From IMG/VR virus record IMGVR_UViG_3300048136_000032, positions 1 through 30,451 of that record: a DNA stretch of 30,451 nt; one strand, 5' to 3'. Each line of letters begins with the position of its first letter. Positions within the stretch are counted from its first letter, which is position 1. Under the pieces are notes generated by a model. That model was not told where the DNA came from. It worked only from the letters and a program-made list of their open reading frames with translations, and did not search any database. The position numbers were made by a program, and so were the translations under genes. The stretch comes from a virus. Below are positions 1 to 9,972 of the stretch, in pieces.

Positions 1-2464
1 TATAAGGAACTAAAATATCTGGACTAAAATATGTGTTAAGGGTAAAAACTTCATCTGCGCCAGAATTTGGATCACGTTGAGAAAAATAAAGCTGTCCAGT
101 TCTTACGGATGAAGTTCTCACCCTTGGTCTTATGTATTTAGAACCACCTGCATACCACTGAAACGGCCTCACTTCCGCAGAATTATCAGTATCAGCATAA
201 GTCATACGCCCATCCATAGCGATGGAGACTGACAGGGGGTTGATCTCGCGGACGCTGATGTTGCTAATTGTAGCTACTTCTCCTGCTCCCATTGAGTCTA
301 TTCGAAAAAGCTCGCTACCGTCTGACATAAAAATATTTGTAAATGTTTCAAAACCGCTGGTGGTTACGTTTATATTGTAATTCGGAGTCAGCGATGTAGC
401 ACGAAGCAACCCTATAGTGTCTCCGCCTGTGTCTAATGTTACAGAAAGCTCATAAAGTTTGCCGCTAACTAAATTTTGCGTTAAGCCGCCGTTTGCTGTG
501 GTTAACAAAAAATCTGCGCCGCTTGATGAATCAACATAAGTAATAACCGTATTACCACTTACGTCTTGCGTAACCGTATTCAAACCACTTGCTGTCCAAG
601 CGGACGGTGAAATGTCAGTCACCAACTCAGAGCCAATGTACTGCGGCGTAGGCCACGGTAGGTTAGCTGATGGGATAGTGAAGGTTTCTGCGGCGCGTGT
701 GACAGACGAGCCAGACGTTGGAATGAATGATGACGGAGGCGATGAAGTGGCCTCAAGTTGCGCTCCCCAGAAGTACATTCCAGATGTGCCGTCGCCTGTA
801 TAGGTTTTACCACTACTCGCAGGAGGAGCGCCGTTAACAAGAACGTCGTGTAACTGAATAATATATGCAGACGTTCCCGTTGCAGTAAAGGTAACTGAAC
901 AGCGGAACCAACCATTGCCGACATCTTGGATATTGACGGTAGCGTTTCCTGTGCCGCCGTTGTAAGCAATGCCGTTATCTACATCAAACTCAGGAAGCTC
1001 ATTAGAAGCGTACAAACCAGCCCCGCCGATAGAGAAGACAGTTCGTTCTTTCTTTTTGGCATAAACAGAAAATGTGTAAGTTGTACCTACAGTCGGAGTA
1101 GGGTTACCCATTGTTCTATGAGTACCTGTCCCTGAACTTTCTCTAAGAAAAATAGCGTCTTGTAAACCACTAGGAGAAACGGCTTGATCTTCTACAGTAG
1201 CCGACTGCGTGTTTGTCCATTGAGCGTCTGGTAATGCGCTGTATGTTTCTAGATTAACCCTAGACTCAGACTCCGCCAGAAGCCCCTCATTTGCCCATGC
1301 AGAGCCGTTGAAAACATGGTGGCCTATACGGGGTAGCTGTTTAGCAGATGACGTTGTAGGGACGTATGAGTCCCCACGCTCAGGGTTGTTTACCATGCCG
1401 CCTAAGTCAGAGCGGTAGAGGTGTGCGCCCCAGACGTAAGAAAAATCCCCAGAGCTAGAACTATAACCGCCATTCCCGACTGCCGCACGGATGATGTTTC
1501 CTGCCGTAAAGCTTGTTGTTATTTGGAACAACCACCAGCCGTCCGCTCCTTGTGTAGCAGTTGCGCCAGACGAGCCCGTTAGATATGTAATTGCTCCAGT
1601 GCTTAAATTTAATTTAGCGGCTACTAGATTGGTTCCTGTAGATTGATTTCTTATTAGCAGTGTTGTTTGTGCTGAAGCCGAAGACCCTTGCTTAAACCAA
1701 CAGGCCAAAGTCATTGACCCTCCGGTTCCTGAAGAAACATCTCTTCTAAGCTCATTAGTTGTAGAGGTGCTTTCTATTTTGTCAGCGGTTAGTGTTCCGT
1801 CTGGAGCCGTTACTTGATTGGCCGTTACTGTTGTATTTGTTTTAGTCCAAGCCGCATTAGAGAAATCTTCAGAGTACCTCAACAGATTATGCGGCGCCCA
1901 CTTCAAAACTGGCATCTCGCGTACTGATACGGAGTCTATGGTGCCAGCGAATGTCGATGAAGCCCAAAGCCTAACCTGCGTATTGCCAGTGTTAGCCTTA
2001 ATGTAATCTCTTTTGTAACCAGACGTTGTGTGTTCCGTAGCAGACGTATTAGTGCCGCCAATAAACTGAGTGCGTACATTCCCTGAGTCTATTTGTAAGT
2101 AATAAGAAATCTCATAGACGACATCAGCCGTTGGCGCAATAGTCTGAGCCAGTCCGCTTGTGGCTCCTGCATTACTTCTGTGAGCACTGCCATCAGAGAT
2201 ACTCCAGCCAGTACCCTTAGTCCAATCCGAATCACTATCGAACGTTCCATTGGTAACAAGCTCAGGCCCATAGCCGTCCGTCATAGTGGCATTGCCAGCA
2301 CGGGCGTGGTTTATGGCGCTGGCGAAGTTTGCTTTGCCCGGATACTTGTTCTTTATGAAGTCAGCAGTAAAGCCCGGCGTCTTACCAAGAACCGCGTACT
2401 CTGATATGGCCTTGCCGACAGCAGTCGCAAGCCTCGGTAATGAAACGCCAATAGCTGTACTCAT
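1..2464 (-). CDS. Large modular tail/adhesin protein, C-terminus cut by left edge
   Basis: An open frame reads from the ATG at 2464 off the left edge with no stop, giving at least 821 residues. It shows repeated modules. A jelly-roll-like segment begins with ELVTNG near residue 68. Segments of the NLLxYSEDF type begin near 195 and 403, each ending in a W-G-A-xL strand and an SF/SY-IPTS linker. A second ELVT-type segment begins near 612, and a different tail segment begins near 742 (SVSIAMDGRM). These modules are known from phage receptor-binding and appendage proteins and resemble carbohydrate-binding folds. The gene lies just downstream of the spike-base-like gene. The role is inferred as host-surface binding. 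The C-terminal length and any chaperone or enzymatic domain cannot be seen. Confidence 0.8.
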   Translation of the reverse strand, partial: MSTAIGVSLPRLATAVGKAISEYAVLGKTPGFTADFIKNKYPGKANFASAINHARAGNATMTDGYGPELVTNGTFDSDSDWTKGTGWSISDGSAHRSNAGATSGLAQTIAPTADVVYEISYYLQIDSGNVRTQFIGGTNTSATEHTTSGYKRDYIKANTGNTQVRLWASSTFAGTIDSVSVREMPVLKWAPHNLLRYSEDFSNAAWTKTNTTVTANQVTAPDGTLTADKIESTSTTNELRRDVSSGTGGSMTLACWFKQGSSASAQTTLLIRNQSTGTNLVAAKLNLSTGAITYLTGSSGATATQGADGWWLFQITTSFTAGNIIRAAVGNGGYSSSSGDFSYVWGAHLYRSDLGGMVNNPERGDSYVPTTSSAKQLPRIGHHVFNGSAWANEGLLAESESRVNLETYSALPDAQWTNTQSATVEDQAVSPSGLQDAIFLRESSGTGTHRTMGNPTPTVGTTYTFSVYAKKKERTVFSIGGAGLYASNELPEFDVDNGIAYNGGTGNATVNIQDVGNGWFRCSVTFTATGTSAYIIQLHDVLVNGAPPASSGKTYTGDGTSGMYFWGAQLEATSSPPSSFIPTSGSSVTRAAETFTIPSANLPWPTPQYIGSELVTDISPSAWTASGLNTVTQDVSGNTVITYVDSSSGADFLLTTANGGLTQNLVSGKLYELSVTLDTGGDTIGLLRATSLTPNYNINVTTSGFETFTNIFMSDGSELFRIDSMGAGEVATISNISVREINPLSVSIAMDGRMTYADTDNSAEVRPFQWYAGGSKYIRPRVRTSSVRTGQLYFSQRDPNSGADEVFTLNTYFSPDILVPY

Positions 2465-2471
2465 AATGAAC

Positions 2472-2744
2472 CTATACGATTAAAGCGTGGATTCCTGAAG
2501 CGGTTGTGCCTGTACTCTTAACTCGCTCAACAGAGCAAACCAGATAGAAAGTATCCGGCACAGTAACAGTACGTGCATCACCATCTTTAGTAATGAATGC
2601 AACATCTCCACCTGTCTCAATGTAAAGACCCACAGCTACGTTGTCAGTGCCAACATTGTCTGTGCTGTCGTTTGGTGTCACGGGGTATAGGTCATAGACC
2701 ATGCCGTGTAAATGTGAGCCTACGCCCTTAAATGGATTACCCAT
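2472..2744 (-). CDS. Spike-base-like virion protein
   Basis: This 90-residue protein has an N-terminal NPFKG...H segment, a VTPNDSTDN motif near residues 22-30, a YIETGGDV strand and a C-terminal VKSTGTTASGI segment. That pattern matches what I recall of the small spike base protein of Rhodobacter gene transfer agent (Rcc01079 family) and its phage relatives, which carries surface spikes or fibres. It sits directly upstream of the large modular tail protein, 7 bases away, so it may be that protein's attachment adaptor. The ribosome-binding site AGGAGAG lies a few bases before the ATG. Family assignment is by motif recall. Confidence 0.7.
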   Translation of the reverse strand: MGNPFKGVGSHLHGMVYDLYPVTPNDSTDNVGTDNVAVGLYIETGGDVAFITKDGDARTVTVPDTFYLVCSVERVKSTGTTASGIHALIV

Positions 2745-2774
2745 TGTTCTCTCCTAATGTGTTGTTTGCTACTG

Positions 2775-5096
2775 TCACTTAAATGCCTCCGGCAAAGGCT
2801 CGCCGGGTTCCCACCAGTAGCCTTGGTCATAATCTCTCATTCGATTACGCATAATGCGATTATACTTTCTCTGAGCGTCTGGGTCAGCCATTAGCTCTAG
2901 TTGATCAAACATTGCATTTTTGGCTGTTTGAATCTGCCAAATATCGGGCGTGTATCGCTCCGCAAAGTCTATAGTCTCGCTGAAGATATGGGTTTCTTCT
3001 CCGCGTATAGCCTCTTGAATATTGCCGATGCTAAGTCGTGCCGCCCTATTTACAAGATCACCAGCTGGCCCAAGCAGTGTAGACGCTGGGCCTGATCCAA
3101 ATCGGTTTTGATCTGAGAACAGGAAGTCTCCGAATATCCCAAGGCCGCCACCTTGTGCCATTGCCGCAATAACAAACTCAGATTTTAGTACTCCATCATT
3201 ATCTAGCATTGGCCTTGGCTCTCGACCCGCCGCAAGGTCTTTAGCTTGCAAGGTGATTCCGCCAAGTATTGTGGTAATTGCCATAAGTGCGCCAAAATAC
3301 TGCGCCTTCTTACCATTAGTATCTTGATAAAACCCTCTTACCCCATGCCCCATAAGGATCGTTATAGGGAATGACTTAAGTTGCATAACTGTGCGAATGC
3401 CCATGCCTGTTCCAGTGGCTCGTGACGTTCCCATAGTGGTTACGGCGCGAACCCTTGCGTCTGGCGTGGGTACGGCGAAATCGGTCTCAGATAAAACCAT
3501 CTGGTGAAACTTAACGCCACCCTCTTGCGTCATATCGGCATAAGGCGCACCACGCAACATCAATGGCGATTGCTTTCTGAACCCGTCCCAGTCTTGCTCG
3601 GTGATCCCGTATCTACCGAATGCGTCTTGCAATCCAGTTTCTAAGTCAGCAAATGACTTTTGAAAGTTATCAGCAAGCAGGGCAGAGAACTCCATGCCAA
3701 ATGCTTTGCGAGACGCATTGGTCCATGCCTCTAAGCCTGACGCCCGCATCACGCCCTCAGCCAACTTTGCGGCTTTGCCTGTGCCATACGTGTCAGCGTA
3801 TCTATTAGCCGCTGTCTGCCTTGCGGCGTTCTCAGCAGTTAGACCAAGGCGAGTGCCGAATATGCGATCGGCCTCATTGTCTGGCCTCATAAGAGACAGT
3901 TGTTGGCGTATTACTTTCAATGGCGCAATACCATTCATCTTTGCAGTCATTGCCACAAAGCCCGCATCACTAAGCGCAGAAATAAATGCGCCGCCCAAAG
4001 TAACTGACGTTAAAATATTTCGTGTGGCCTCTAGGCCATCTGCTAATCCGGTTAGTTCCCCAGCGTTTATTTGTCCAGCCGCAACCTTAAACACGGCATT
4101 GTTAAACGCCTCTTCTGGCCCGCTAATGTCTTCCTCTAGCTTCGCTTTGTTTAGCAAGAAATCAAACGTGCTACGGGGTGACGGGCCAAGAGTTTCCATG
4201 ACTGCAATGTCATTAGACATCATGTTGATATAGTCAGTTAGCGCATCAAAAACATTACCGCGACCAAATCTGTTCTGATACTTCATCCATGAGTTAGCAT
4301 CTTTGAAATATAGGAATCGCTTTTCGCCGCCCTTACGTGATAGCTTTTTGCCTAGCCGTGGAACACTTAGCCCCTTGGCTTTGTTTAGACCGCCAGTGCT
4401 AATGGTTTCGTATACAGCATCAAGCGCGACCTCAAACTGCTCATCACTTAATGGACGACCGGCCTCATCAACCATGAACTCACGATCAAGCAAATCCCTA
4501 ATCGTTTCCTTCCATGTCTCGACGCCAGCCTTTTTGATTGACGCTTGATCATGTCGCTGTGGCATCAACCACCGCTCATTCTTAGAGATAGATCCGCCAC
4601 GCGCATTAAATAAAACGCGCATCTGCTCGGCAGTCTCATGCCATGCGTCAGCCATTGCTTTTATTTTTGGATCGTCTACCTCTTCTCGATAGATAGCCTT
4701 CAGAAACTTTGTTAGCTCTTCTTCATCCTGCTCAATGCCGAACATACGAGATCGGAACTTAGCCAAAGCCTCAGCATTCATGCCGTGGAACTTGCCTTCG
4801 TAATACTTCGCTAAAAATTCGACGTTCTTATATTTGGCATTTCCGCGAGGGTCTTTGGTCATCAGGGCTGTAATACCAGCAGACATTCCTTGCGGGTGCG
4901 ATTTAACAGCGTCGTATGCCTGAGATATGCGTACTGCTTGTATAGCCGTCTCGCGCTTCTGGCGCGTTAGATTGCCAAGCACATCGTCAATAGCCTGATT
5001 GGGGTCATCAGAATCAAGGATTGCTTGCGCCACGTCCTTAGACAGACGATTCTGTGCAAGCGCCTCGTTGACACATCTTTCAAATCCGTTAGCCAA
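2775..5096 (-). CDS. Large internal virion (ejection) protein, C-terminal member of the set
   Basis: This 773-residue, mostly helical and charged protein follows two other long internal proteins. A hydrophobic patch near residues 360-395 (ILTSVTLGGAFISALSDAGF) and another near 600-625 (FGALMAITTILGGITL) could insert in membrane. The C-terminus is tryptophan- and proline-rich. In podoviruses such proteins are stored in the capsid and form a channel across the cell envelope. Position and size relative to the tail tube genes support this. I do not recognise an enzymatic motif. The start overlaps the end of the upstream gene by 8 bases, implying coupled translation. Confidence 0.7.
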   Translation of the reverse strand: MANGFERCVNEALAQNRLSKDVAQAILDSDDPNQAIDDVLGNLTRQKRETAIQAVRISQAYDAVKSHPQGMSAGITALMTKDPRGNAKYKNVEFLAKYYEGKFHGMNAEALAKFRSRMFGIEQDEEELTKFLKAIYREEVDDPKIKAMADAWHETAEQMRVLFNARGGSISKNERWLMPQRHDQASIKKAGVETWKETIRDLLDREFMVDEAGRPLSDEQFEVALDAVYETISTGGLNKAKGLSVPRLGKKLSRKGGEKRFLYFKDANSWMKYQNRFGRGNVFDALTDYINMMSNDIAVMETLGPSPRSTFDFLLNKAKLEEDISGPEEAFNNAVFKVAAGQINAGELTGLADGLEATRNILTSVTLGGAFISALSDAGFVAMTAKMNGIAPLKVIRQQLSLMRPDNEADRIFGTRLGLTAENAARQTAANRYADTYGTGKAAKLAEGVMRASGLEAWTNASRKAFGMEFSALLADNFQKSFADLETGLQDAFGRYGITEQDWDGFRKQSPLMLRGAPYADMTQEGGVKFHQMVLSETDFAVPTPDARVRAVTTMGTSRATGTGMGIRTVMQLKSFPITILMGHGVRGFYQDTNGKKAQYFGALMAITTILGGITLQAKDLAAGREPRPMLDNDGVLKSEFVIAAMAQGGGLGIFGDFLFSDQNRFGSGPASTLLGPAGDLVNRAARLSIGNIQEAIRGEETHIFSETIDFAERYTPDIWQIQTAKNAMFDQLELMADPDAQRKYNRIMRNRMRDYDQGYWWEPGEPLPEAFK

Positions 5097-7515
5097 GAGC
5101 GCACCTCAATACGTCTTCAATGTTCTTAATCTCGTCGTCAAGCGGCTTCATCTCAGCCTCAGCAACTTCGAGTATCTCTTGCATGATAGGGTCATCAGTA
5201 ATCCGCGCCCTTATAGGCGGTTGAGTAATAACACCTTCTGCCGATGTCCAATCAGGCATTAAGCCCATTTTTTGATCTGCGAATACAGTCTCTAAAACGC
5301 CAGCCGTTCTGTTGGTTTCTCCATACGGACCATAGTTCAGCCAACTGTTCTGACCTCTTGTTTCTGTGGTCAGTGCGCGTCTAGCTGGGCCAGTAAATAA
5401 CTGCATATGCGCTTGGAATGCGTTTTCTTCGCCACGCGCCCTAAATCCAGCGCCTTCTAGCGAGTGACCAAAGGCATCATGCACAGCTCGGAATAGATCG
5501 TTATTAGTAACAACCTGCTCCTTACCGTTTTGATCTTTCCATCTCAGTCCGCTGTCTTGGAGTAAAATTCTGTTTGGATCGCCTAGACTTTCTTTAAATT
5601 CATCGAGCGTACCAAAGCCGTCATACGTGCCATAAACAGCCATGCGCTTATTCTTTCGCAGATCACGCAGAGCGTTATAGGGGTTGCCGTCATACGGATC
5701 GGTCTTTGAGTCAAAGAATGTAAACTCATAACCATCTTCAATAAGTGCGTCGTATTGAGCGCGTGTTTGATTGGCTAGGTCTCGATAGGCTTCTTGAACT
5801 GCGGGATCAGAAGGGTTGTCCTCCATATCCTCAAAGGCTTGCGCTATACGCCGCGCTCGGTCCTCATCAACCTCTACGTATTCTGCTTGTCGGGAGAAAG
5901 GGAGTCCATTGGCTCTTGCGTACTTCTCTGCGGCATCGGTGATTCTAAGGTCTGGGCCTGTTGCGTCTCTGACGCTGGGCGCACCTTCGAGCGGTTGCTC
6001 GCGTGGAATTTGATCCGCTGTCGGCGCAGTGACTCGCTCCTGATCGCGTCGTCTTCTGTCTCCGGGGCGTTCGGGTCGTACTTCATCGGCTGTCCTTAGA
6101 TTGTTAAACGCCTCAATGTCAGCGTCGAAATCTTCTGCAATGCCATTCCTGACAAGTATATCACGCTGTCGCTCTGTAGTCGTTTGTGGTGCGGCCTTCT
6201 GCGGCTGTGGCTCTTCATACTTAGCCGGGATCTTTGAAGGCTGGTCATACATCTCGCTTCGGGTTTCTCTCTCCGAAAGGAACTGTATGTCTTGGTTGAT
6301 TTCTTGCTCGATCAAAATTTCATTGAGACGGCGTTCATACAGGGGCGGGATGACTCCCTGCTTGATTCGGTCTAAGTCGCCAAATGCCTCTCTCGCCACA
6401 TCATCTTGGCGCAACATCTCTTGAATACGGGTAACACGGTCTGATAGTCCCGCTCTTTGCTCTAGCGCAAGCTCTTCACCGCGTTCGATTGCCCGTTTCT
6501 TTGCTACTCGGGCCGGTACTCCGCGCTCCTTGATAACCTCTTCTGGAACGTCTGAGATCCTTTCTAGCCTAAACTCAAGGTCTTTTAACTCAGATTTAAG
6601 CGCTTTACGCTCGCCAGCCTCCAATCGGTTGCCAGCAGTAGCAGTTAGTTCCTCGGTAACTTCCCGTAAAAACTCAGCCTGAATAACATCTCTGTCGATA
6701 GGCGGAATGTCGCCACGCGATCTAGCGATCTCTAAGTCTTCAATGAGTCGTTCATTGGCCTCTCGAACCATTGCCTCGGGTGTATCAGGCTGTACAGCGC
6801 CAAGCTCATCGGCCTTGCTGTTGACCGCTCGGAGGTATCCAGCCAAGCCACCCGCTATACCCCCTAGCACAGCGCCTCCTACTGCCGCTGTAGCGATGTT
6901 CGCAAGCGCCTCTTGTGCTGAGTAGGGTGATTCAATATCGAGCTTGTGAGTGTATACAAGCGGCTGTATGGCTAGCTCTGTAGCCGCCGCGATACCAGCT
7001 TCAGCCTTAGCAACGCGCATTGCATTGGCGGTAATGCCCAAACCTCGGGCGGTGGTTAAGGATGCGCCAAGGCCCATTGTTGCAATGCTAATCGGATCGA
7101 GCATAAACGCAGTCATAGAGCCTGTGAACTGAGCCATGCCGCTACCACGAGCGATAACGTCTTCTGCGTACTCTCTGCGCTTTCTTAGCTTCTCGTTACG
7201 TCGGGTGCGCAACTCTTCATCGGTTGCAAGCAAGCCAGTGTCTTTTGCTATACGGTCGTAATCTATCCGGCCTCGACGGTCGGTATATGGGTCTCTGTCA
7301 AAGCCGTCATCGACCATGCCGCGTAATGCGGCTTGACGCTCCCGGTACATCTCGTTATTTAAGGCACTAGAGATTGACAATTCTTCATCAATCACAAGGC
7401 CAAGAGACGCACCAAAGACCTCGCCAAATGATGATTCAATAACTAAGTCGTCTGGAGTAAACAGTCTGTATGACTGATCAAATGTCCGCTTATCTCTGTC
7501 AGAAACAAAAGGCAT
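5089..7515 (-). CDS. Large internal virion (ejection) protein with an HDxFGH-containing domain
   Basis: This is an 808-residue protein. Residues 1-125 are charged. Residues 128-160 and 205-230 are glycine- and alanine-rich hydrophobic segments suited to membrane insertion. Residues about 250-560 are highly charged and probably coiled coil or disordered. Residues about 590-760 form a compact, well-conserved-looking domain with H679-D-x-F-G-H684, E696/E697 and H703, followed by ALTTETRGQNSW and NYGPYGE. I recall this signature from other phage ejection and polyvalent proteins but cannot name it. The histidine/glutamate spacing suggests a metal site (inference). It lies 2 bases after the preceding internal protein gene and overlaps the next one. 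Confidence 0.75.
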   Translation of the reverse strand: MPFVSDRDKRTFDQSYRLFTPDDLVIESSFGEVFGASLGLVIDEELSISSALNNEMYRERQAALRGMVDDGFDRDPYTDRRGRIDYDRIAKDTGLLATDEELRTRRNEKLRKRREYAEDVIARGSGMAQFTGSMTAFMLDPISIATMGLGASLTTARGLGITANAMRVAKAEAGIAAATELAIQPLVYTHKLDIESPYSAQEALANIATAAVGGAVLGGIAGGLAGYLRAVNSKADELGAVQPDTPEAMVREANERLIEDLEIARSRGDIPPIDRDVIQAEFLREVTEELTATAGNRLEAGERKALKSELKDLEFRLERISDVPEEVIKERGVPARVAKKRAIERGEELALEQRAGLSDRVTRIQEMLRQDDVAREAFGDLDRIKQGVIPPLYERRLNEILIEQEINQDIQFLSERETRSEMYDQPSKIPAKYEEPQPQKAAPQTTTERQRDILVRNGIAEDFDADIEAFNNLRTADEVRPERPGDRRRRDQERVTAPTADQIPREQPLEGAPSVRDATGPDLRITDAAEKYARANGLPFSRQAEYVEVDEDRARRIAQAFEDMEDNPSDPAVQEAYRDLANQTRAQYDALIEDGYEFTFFDSKTDPYDGNPYNALRDLRKNKRMAVYGTYDGFGTLDEFKESLGDPNRILLQDSGLRWKDQNGKEQVVTNNDLFRAVHDAFGHSLEGAGFRARGEENAFQAHMQLFTGPARRALTTETRGQNSWLNYGPYGETNRTAGVLETVFADQKMGLMPDWTSAEGVITQPPIRARITDDPIMQEILEVAEAEMKPLDDEIKNIEDVLRCALG

Positions 7516-7517
7516 TG

Positions 7518-9554
7518 TTATCGACCAGTGTTACGCCGCGACCTTCGCGGTATCATTTCGGTTACAACGGACTCATCGTACTTGAAGGTAAACGCATTCC
7601 CGTTTTTGTTGACCATTAAAACACCATCGCCAGTAACCAAGTTATATTCGCTCTTGTTGTTTGGAACGCTAACAACGCGGGCATTTTTAACCTGCTTGAT
7701 TGCTTGATTAACCGTCATCATTCCGATGCCGCCATACGCCTCAAGCCAATCCTCGTTGACTCTATCAAGCATTTTCTCGAACTGACTCTCTGTTACGTCT
7801 CTTGGTAGCTGGTACTTGCCTTTGTTGAACGTACCAATACCGCCAGTGATAGAAGCCAAAGAGTCTTCAAATGCACCTTTATCAAATACGCTTGGATCTG
7901 GGTTGCTTTTGGCATAGTGATTAAGAGCGGCTTGAATTACTAAACCGCGATTCTCTGATTGATAAACTTCACCGGCTGGCCCTAAATAATCGTCCGCTAC
8001 GCCTATGTAGTTCTGAAATGAAGGCAACTTGGCTTGGCCTTGCGCCACCATCTCTTGACCTTTGAGTGCAGTCTTTTGCACTGTCATGTCATTGGTTGCG
8101 CCAATCATTGCAAACAGTGGATCGCCAACCTTGCTGATCGTATTCCATACCGCTGGATCTTCATTAAGGCTTTGAGCCATGCTTATTTTTTCAGCGACTG
8201 TCATCTCTTCAAGACTATCGCTAAACGCATCAGCTTCCGCGTCAGTCATTGCCGGTATATCGCGACCGTAGTGGATGGATGCTTTCTTGGCCTCAGCCAC
8301 TCTGTCAATCCATGACTGAGGGTTGCTCATATCAAGCGCCGCGTCAGATACGATGCCTTGTTTAATAGCAAATCCCATTGGATCTTTATTAAGCTGAGTG
8401 TTAATCCCGCTCTGTGTCTTAATCAGGATTTCCGCTCTTTCAACTTCATCAAGACCAACAGCCTCAACCTGAGTTAGTACGGCAGATCGCTGTGAGGCAG
8501 ACATCAAGGCGAAGGTTCCGGCTTCTTCTACTAACTGAAACTCATCTTCGTATTCAGTGCCAGCAACAGCAGTGGCAAGCTCTTTCATCTCGCCGGGGTC
8601 TACTTGTATACCAAGTGAAACTGCGGTTGCCGCTTGGCCTACCTGCTCTTTGAGCGCGTCATCTGCGGCCTTAGTCGATGCTTCAAAAACAGATTTTTGA
8701 CGAGAAACAGTTTGCGCTGTAGCGGCCTTCCAAGCGTCCCATTCGGACGGCTCAAATTGATCTGGCCTTGGAGCATTAGCAATCAAGCCATAGGCGGTGG
8801 CAAAGTCATTATCAGACATAGCGAGCCGAACTTCTCGCATGATTCCGCCACTAGCAAGTGCCTTGTCTGCGCTTTTAGTTACGCCATCGGTATATCCCGG
8901 CTTTACATCTCCAGCATCTTCAAGCGCCCTAGCCGATGCCACGACTTCATTTCTTAACTGTAGTGCAAACCCAACATCTTCTTCTTCAGATTGCGTCGCT
9001 ATTTCGGATAGCTTGTTGTCGATGTTGTTGGTGGTGGTATCAACAGCAACAGCCCTTGCTCGCTTGCGGCCTAGCTCTGCAACTCTTACGCCATTACGCT
9101 CAAACGCCTCATCGTAGACAGAGCGGAGCATTGGCTGGAATCGCTCATCGACGTTTTGCGATAAGCCTTGAAAGTATTTGTTGGCATTCTCAGAAAACTG
9201 ATTAAAGTCACCATCTGACTCTACATTCATGCGATCAACAGCCGATCGTATGTCGGAGGTAACTTCGTTGATATATGCGTTTTCTACGGTCTGGTTGAAT
9301 GACTGATCATATATGCTGATAGCACTCAACAAGCCTTCTTTGATCTCAGGTGATCGGCCTTCTTCTGCCGCCGCCAGTGCTTCCGCCGATGCGTCTTCAA
9401 TGGCTTTTCTTTTCTGTATGCGACCGCCAACCTCAAACGCAATGTCACCGACCTGTTCAGCCAAGCCAGAGAGAGCCTGCAAGCGTTTAGCCTGAGACGT
9501 ATCTACACCTGTTGGTGTAAACCTGCCGTAGTAATCAATGCGCTTCTGAGCCAT
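7518..9554 (-). CDS. Internal virion protein, gp15-like position
   Basis: This 678-residue protein is dominated by predicted helices rich in Ala, Glu, Asp and Gln, with no signal peptide and no clear membrane segment. The N-terminus (QKRIDYYGRF) and the following helical region fit the long soluble ejection proteins of podoviruses. It sits between the small hydrophobic internal protein and the two very long internal proteins, which is where the T7 gp15 equivalent lies. I see no lytic transglycosylase Glu-Ser motif in it. Function is inferred from size, composition and gene order. Confidence 0.7.
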   Translation of the reverse strand: MAQKRIDYYGRFTPTGVDTSQAKRLQALSGLAEQVGDIAFEVGGRIQKRKAIEDASAEALAAAEEGRSPEIKEGLLSAISIYDQSFNQTVENAYINEVTSDIRSAVDRMNVESDGDFNQFSENANKYFQGLSQNVDERFQPMLRSVYDEAFERNGVRVAELGRKRARAVAVDTTTNNIDNKLSEIATQSEEEDVGFALQLRNEVVASARALEDAGDVKPGYTDGVTKSADKALASGGIMREVRLAMSDNDFATAYGLIANAPRPDQFEPSEWDAWKAATAQTVSRQKSVFEASTKAADDALKEQVGQAATAVSLGIQVDPGEMKELATAVAGTEYEDEFQLVEEAGTFALMSASQRSAVLTQVEAVGLDEVERAEILIKTQSGINTQLNKDPMGFAIKQGIVSDAALDMSNPQSWIDRVAEAKKASIHYGRDIPAMTDAEADAFSDSLEEMTVAEKISMAQSLNEDPAVWNTISKVGDPLFAMIGATNDMTVQKTALKGQEMVAQGQAKLPSFQNYIGVADDYLGPAGEVYQSENRGLVIQAALNHYAKSNPDPSVFDKGAFEDSLASITGGIGTFNKGKYQLPRDVTESQFEKMLDRVNEDWLEAYGGIGMMTVNQAIKQVKNARVVSVPNNKSEYNLVTGDGVLMVNKNGNAFTFKYDESVVTEMIPRRSRRNTGR

Positions 9555-9558
9555 GCCT

Positions 9559-9972
9559 TTACTCCGTAGGCGTCTGTGAAAGCTGTCCTGCTCTCACTCC
9601 AGATTGCAACAAAGTGCTTGCCGCCGCTAATCCTGCTGTTTGTGTTGCTTGTTTTGCCTGACGCTCTAATGATGATCTTCTTAGGCGTTCTGATAGGTCA
9701 ATAGTCATCTCGCTAAGACCTGCCTGCTTCGCGCTTTCCAAGGCCAGACTTGCTGGCGTACCTTCCCCACTAATTCCTGCCGTCGAGAGTGACGCGACAT
9801 TAGCCGCTAACGCTCGGTTAAGTTCTTGGCGTCGTGCTAGTTCTTGGCTTTCTGCCGCAAGTTCTTCCTGCTTGGCTTGCTCTTTGAGTGCTACCTTCTG
9901 AGCCTTGCCAGCCTGCACCTGCCCGTAAGCGCTAACGCCACCAGCCACTAATGCTAATATTTGAAAGATCAT
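9559..9972 (-). CDS. Small internal virion protein, gp14-like
   Basis: This 137-residue protein has a short hydrophobic N-terminus (residues 1-18), a long Ala/Gln/Glu helix (20-60), a GISGEGTPASL turn and a second amphipathic helix. That architecture is typical of the gp14-type internal proteins of T7-like and related podoviruses, which insert in the outer membrane during DNA ejection. Its place between the tail tube gene and the long internal proteins is the canonical one. The start overlaps the previous stop, so translation is probably coupled. Confidence 0.75.
   Translation of the reverse strand: MIFQILALVAGGVSAYGQVQAGKAQKVALKEQAKQEELAAESQELARRQELNRALAANVASLSTAGISGEGTPASLALESAKQAGLSEMTIDLSERLRRSSLERQAKQATQTAGLAAASTLLQSGVRAGQLSQTPTE

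Noticed and set aside
3694-4233. Rightward 179-codon ORF opposite the internal protein gene
   Set aside because: It is a shadow of the strongly coding leftward gene, low in domain-like features and without a ribosome-binding site.
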